Of a stretch of 64,000 nucleotides of DNA, positions 62,089-64,000 are shown piece by piece. The stretch lies in contig NZ_JAUVVF010000005.1 of the NCBI RefSeq assembly GCF_030604785.1, positions 62,001 through 126,000 on the forward strand, in the 5' to 3' direction. The stretch comes from Paracoccus sp. (in: a-proteobacteria). GTDB taxonomy: Bacteria; Pseudomonadota; Alphaproteobacteria; Rhodobacterales; Rhodobacteraceae. How positions within the stretch are numbered: the stretch's first letter is position 1; every line of letters starts with the position of its first letter. The position numbers were made by a program, and so were the translations under genes. The notes under the pieces were generated by a model that did not search any database, was not told the DNA's origin, and was given only the letters and a program-made list of their open reading frames with translations.

Positions 62089-64000
62089 TGCCCGACCTTC
62101 TGATCGAGCTTTTCTCGGAAGAGATCCCCGCCCGGATGCAGGCCCGCGCACGCGAGGACCTCAAGCGCCTGATCACCGACGGGCTGGTCGAGGCCGGTCT
62201 GACCTATGCCAGCGCCGGCGCCTTCAGCACGCCGCGCCGCCTTGCGCTGACCGTCGAGGGGCTCAGCCCCGCCAGCCCCACCACGCGCGAGGAGCGCAAG
62301 GGTCCGCGCACCGACGCCCCCGAGGCCGCGCTGGAAGGCTTCCTGCGCTCGACCGGCCTGACGCGCGACCAGCTCGAAGCGCGCGACGACAAGAAGGGTC
62401 AGGTCTGGTTCGCCACGATCACGAAACCCGGCCGCCCCGCCGCCGAGATCGTGGCCGAGGTTCTGGACGGCGCGATCCGCAACTTCCCCTGGCCCAAATC
62501 CATGCGGTGGGGCTCGGGCAGCCTGCGTTGGGTGCGGCCGCTGCATTCTATCCTGTGCATCCTGACCGACGAGGCGGGCGCCTCGGTCGTGCCGCTGGAT
62601 GTGGACGGCATCGTCTCGGGCAACACGACGCGCGGACATCGCTTCATGGCGCCCGATAGCTTCGCGGTGACGGGCTTTGACGATTATGCCGGCAAGCTGC
62701 GCCGCGCCAAGGTGATGCTGGATGCCGACGAACGCGCCAGCGAAATCCGGTCTCAGGCCGAAAACCTCGCCTTTGCGCGCGGCTGGCAGATCGTGCCGGA
62801 TGAGGGCCTGCTGGCCGAGGTTGCGGGCCTCGTCGAATGGCCCGTCCCGCTGATGGGCGTGATCGAGGACCGCTTCCTGGCCCTGCCGCCCGAGGTGCTG
62901 CAAACCTCGATGAAGGAACACCAGAAGTTCTTTTCCGCCCTGAACCCCGCCACCGGCCGGATCGAGGGTTTTGTCACCATCGCCAATATCGAGACGCCCG
63001 ATGACGGCGCGACGATCCTTGCGGGCAACCAGCGCGTTCTGGCCGCCCGCCTGTCGGACGCTGCCTTCTTCTGGGAAAACGACCTGCGCGAGGCGAAATC
63101 GGGCATGACCGCCTGGGCCGAGGGTCTGGCTGCGGTCACATTCCACAACAAGCTCGGCTCGCAAGCCGACCGCGTGGCCCGCGTCGCGGCGCTTGCGCGC
63201 GAGATCGCGCCGCTGGTCGGCGCAGACCCGGACCACGCCGAACGCGCCGCGCGTCTGGCCAAGCTGGACCTGCGCTCGGCCATGGTGGGCGAGTTCCCCG
63301 AACTGCAAGGCACGATGGGCCGCTACTACGCGCTGGAGGCCGGAGAGCCCGAGGCCGTGGCCGACGCCGCCCGCGACCACTACTCGCCCCTCGGCCCCTC
63401 CGACGCGGTGCCGACCGCGCCTGTCTCGGTCGCCGTGGCCCTGGCCGACAAGATCGACACGCTGACCGGCTTCTGGGCCATCGACGAAAAGCCCACTGGG
63501 TCGAAGGACCCCTTCGCACTGCGGCGGGCGGCCTTGGGGGTGATCCGGCTGGTCCTGGAGAACAGCATTAAATCTAGGATGATTTTCATCCTAATCACGC
63601 GCGTGGGGCGACATCTTGGTATGTTGCTCACTTCACCCGTGGCTGCTCAACGTGCGGCGGTCGATGCTGTTCTGACGGATATAGACAGCCAGTACAGAAA
63701 TCACGTGCTTGAAGAGTTCAAAGACCTTCACAACGGAGTTCTTGGCGAGGATATGATTGCCTTTACCCAAAAGGCCGCAGACAGGGCCTTTGACCTCCTC
63801 TCCTTCCTCCACGACCGCCTCAAGGTCTATCTGCGGGACCAGGGCATCCGTCACGACATCATTGACGCGGTGCTGGCGCAGGACGGGAATGACGACCTCG
63901 TGCGCGTGGTGGCGCGCGCCACGGCGCTGAACGACATGCTGGCGACCGAGGACGGACGGAACCTGACGCAGGGCCTCAAGCGGGCGGGCAACATCCTGAC
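62088..64000 (+). CDS. glyS: Glycine--tRNA ligase subunit beta (truncated by window end)
   Basis: [28 protein letters not shown]...[20 protein letters not shown]...[23 protein letters not shown]...GLKRAGNIL; open to the right edge, hence not in the ORF track. Confidence 0.97.
   Translation, partial: MPDLLIELFSEEIPARMQARAREDLKRLITDGLVEAGLTYASAGAFSTPRRLALTVEGLSPASPTTREERKGPRTDAPEAALEGFLRSTGLTRDQLEARDDKKGQVWFATITKPGRPAAEIVAEVLDGAIRNFPWPKSMRWGSGSLRWVRPLHSILCILTDEAGASVVPLDVDGIVSGNTTRGHRFMAPDSFAVTGFDDYAGKLRRAKVMLDADERASEIRSQAENLAFARGWQIVPDEGLLAEVAGLVEWPVPLMGVIEDRFLALPPEVLQTSMKEHQKFFSALNPATGRIEGFVTIANIETPDDGATILAGNQRVLAARLSDAAFFWENDLREAKSGMTAWAEGLAAVTFHNKLGSQADRVARVAALAREIAPLVGADPDHAERAARLAKLDLRSAMVGEFPELQGTMGRYYALEAGEPEAVADAARDHYSPLGPSDAVPTAPVSVAVALADKIDTLTGFWAIDEKPTGSKDPFALRRAALGVIRLVLENSIKSRMIFILITRVGRHLGMLLTSPVAAQRAAVDAVLTDIDSQYRNHVLEEFKDLHNGVLGEDMIAFTQKAADRAFDLLSFLHDRLKVYLRDQGIRHDIIDAVLAQDGNDDLVRVVARATALNDMLATEDGRNLTQGLKRAGNIL
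63561..63780 (+). other. In-frame low-GC segment within glyS
   Basis: Hand count: 109 G+C of 220 (~50%) against 42 of 60 (70%) in 63481-63540; encodes [77 protein letters not shown]. Confidence 0.8.

Noticed and set aside
63561-63780. Intein or intron in glyS
   Set aside because: Segment is ~75 codons, in frame, with no intein N/C splice motifs or intron structure; treated instead as an unusual coding insert.

Overview
High-GC alphaproteobacterial chromosome segment. Gene content, gene order and DUF content fit Rhodobacteraceae and look Paracoccus-like. It is densely packed and mostly core genome. I found no prophage, transposase, CRISPR array or rRNA operon. Main blocks: a pyrimidine/NMT1-type ABC importer; an RND efflux pair; tRNA-Val(TAC) and tRNA-Gly(CCC); tig; lolCD; radA-cvpA-purF; purKE; hsp20-DUF1150; a sat-cysC fusion; trxB/lrp; pgeF-midA-lgt; ubiK; rluA; rpoH; rpmA/rplU; an ABC-F protein; the pyrH-[BacNav channel]-frr-uppS-cdsA-dxr-rseP-bamA-ompH envelope cluster; miaA; rlmE-ppx; a persulfide-dioxygenase-like MBL gene with a SulP transporter; trkH; and glyQ-DUF6446-glyS. 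glyS runs off the right edge, so it is missing from the supplied ORF track. Most interesting signals: (1) a dispersed 3'UTR element, GC hairpin(s) plus a conserved CCCCCGAGGATATTTGCACCAAGGCAAA tail, in three copies, each downstream of a stop codon and in that gene's orientation; (2) an in-frame ~220 bp low-GC segment inside glyS (hand-counted ~50% GC against ~70% just before it) with a perfect 8-bp inverted repeat at its left edge; (3) an array of GTGC at an exact 11-bp period between lrp and pgeF; (4) a probable pseudo-protease of the M48 fold without HEXXH next to rpoH; (5) many convergent gene pairs with overlapping or abutting stops, two of them sharing a palindromic CTAG stop, plus one divergent pair sharing a CATG start; (6) a NaChBac-type channel gene embedded between pyrH and frr. 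No searches could be run. Family names come from recognising motifs in the translations.
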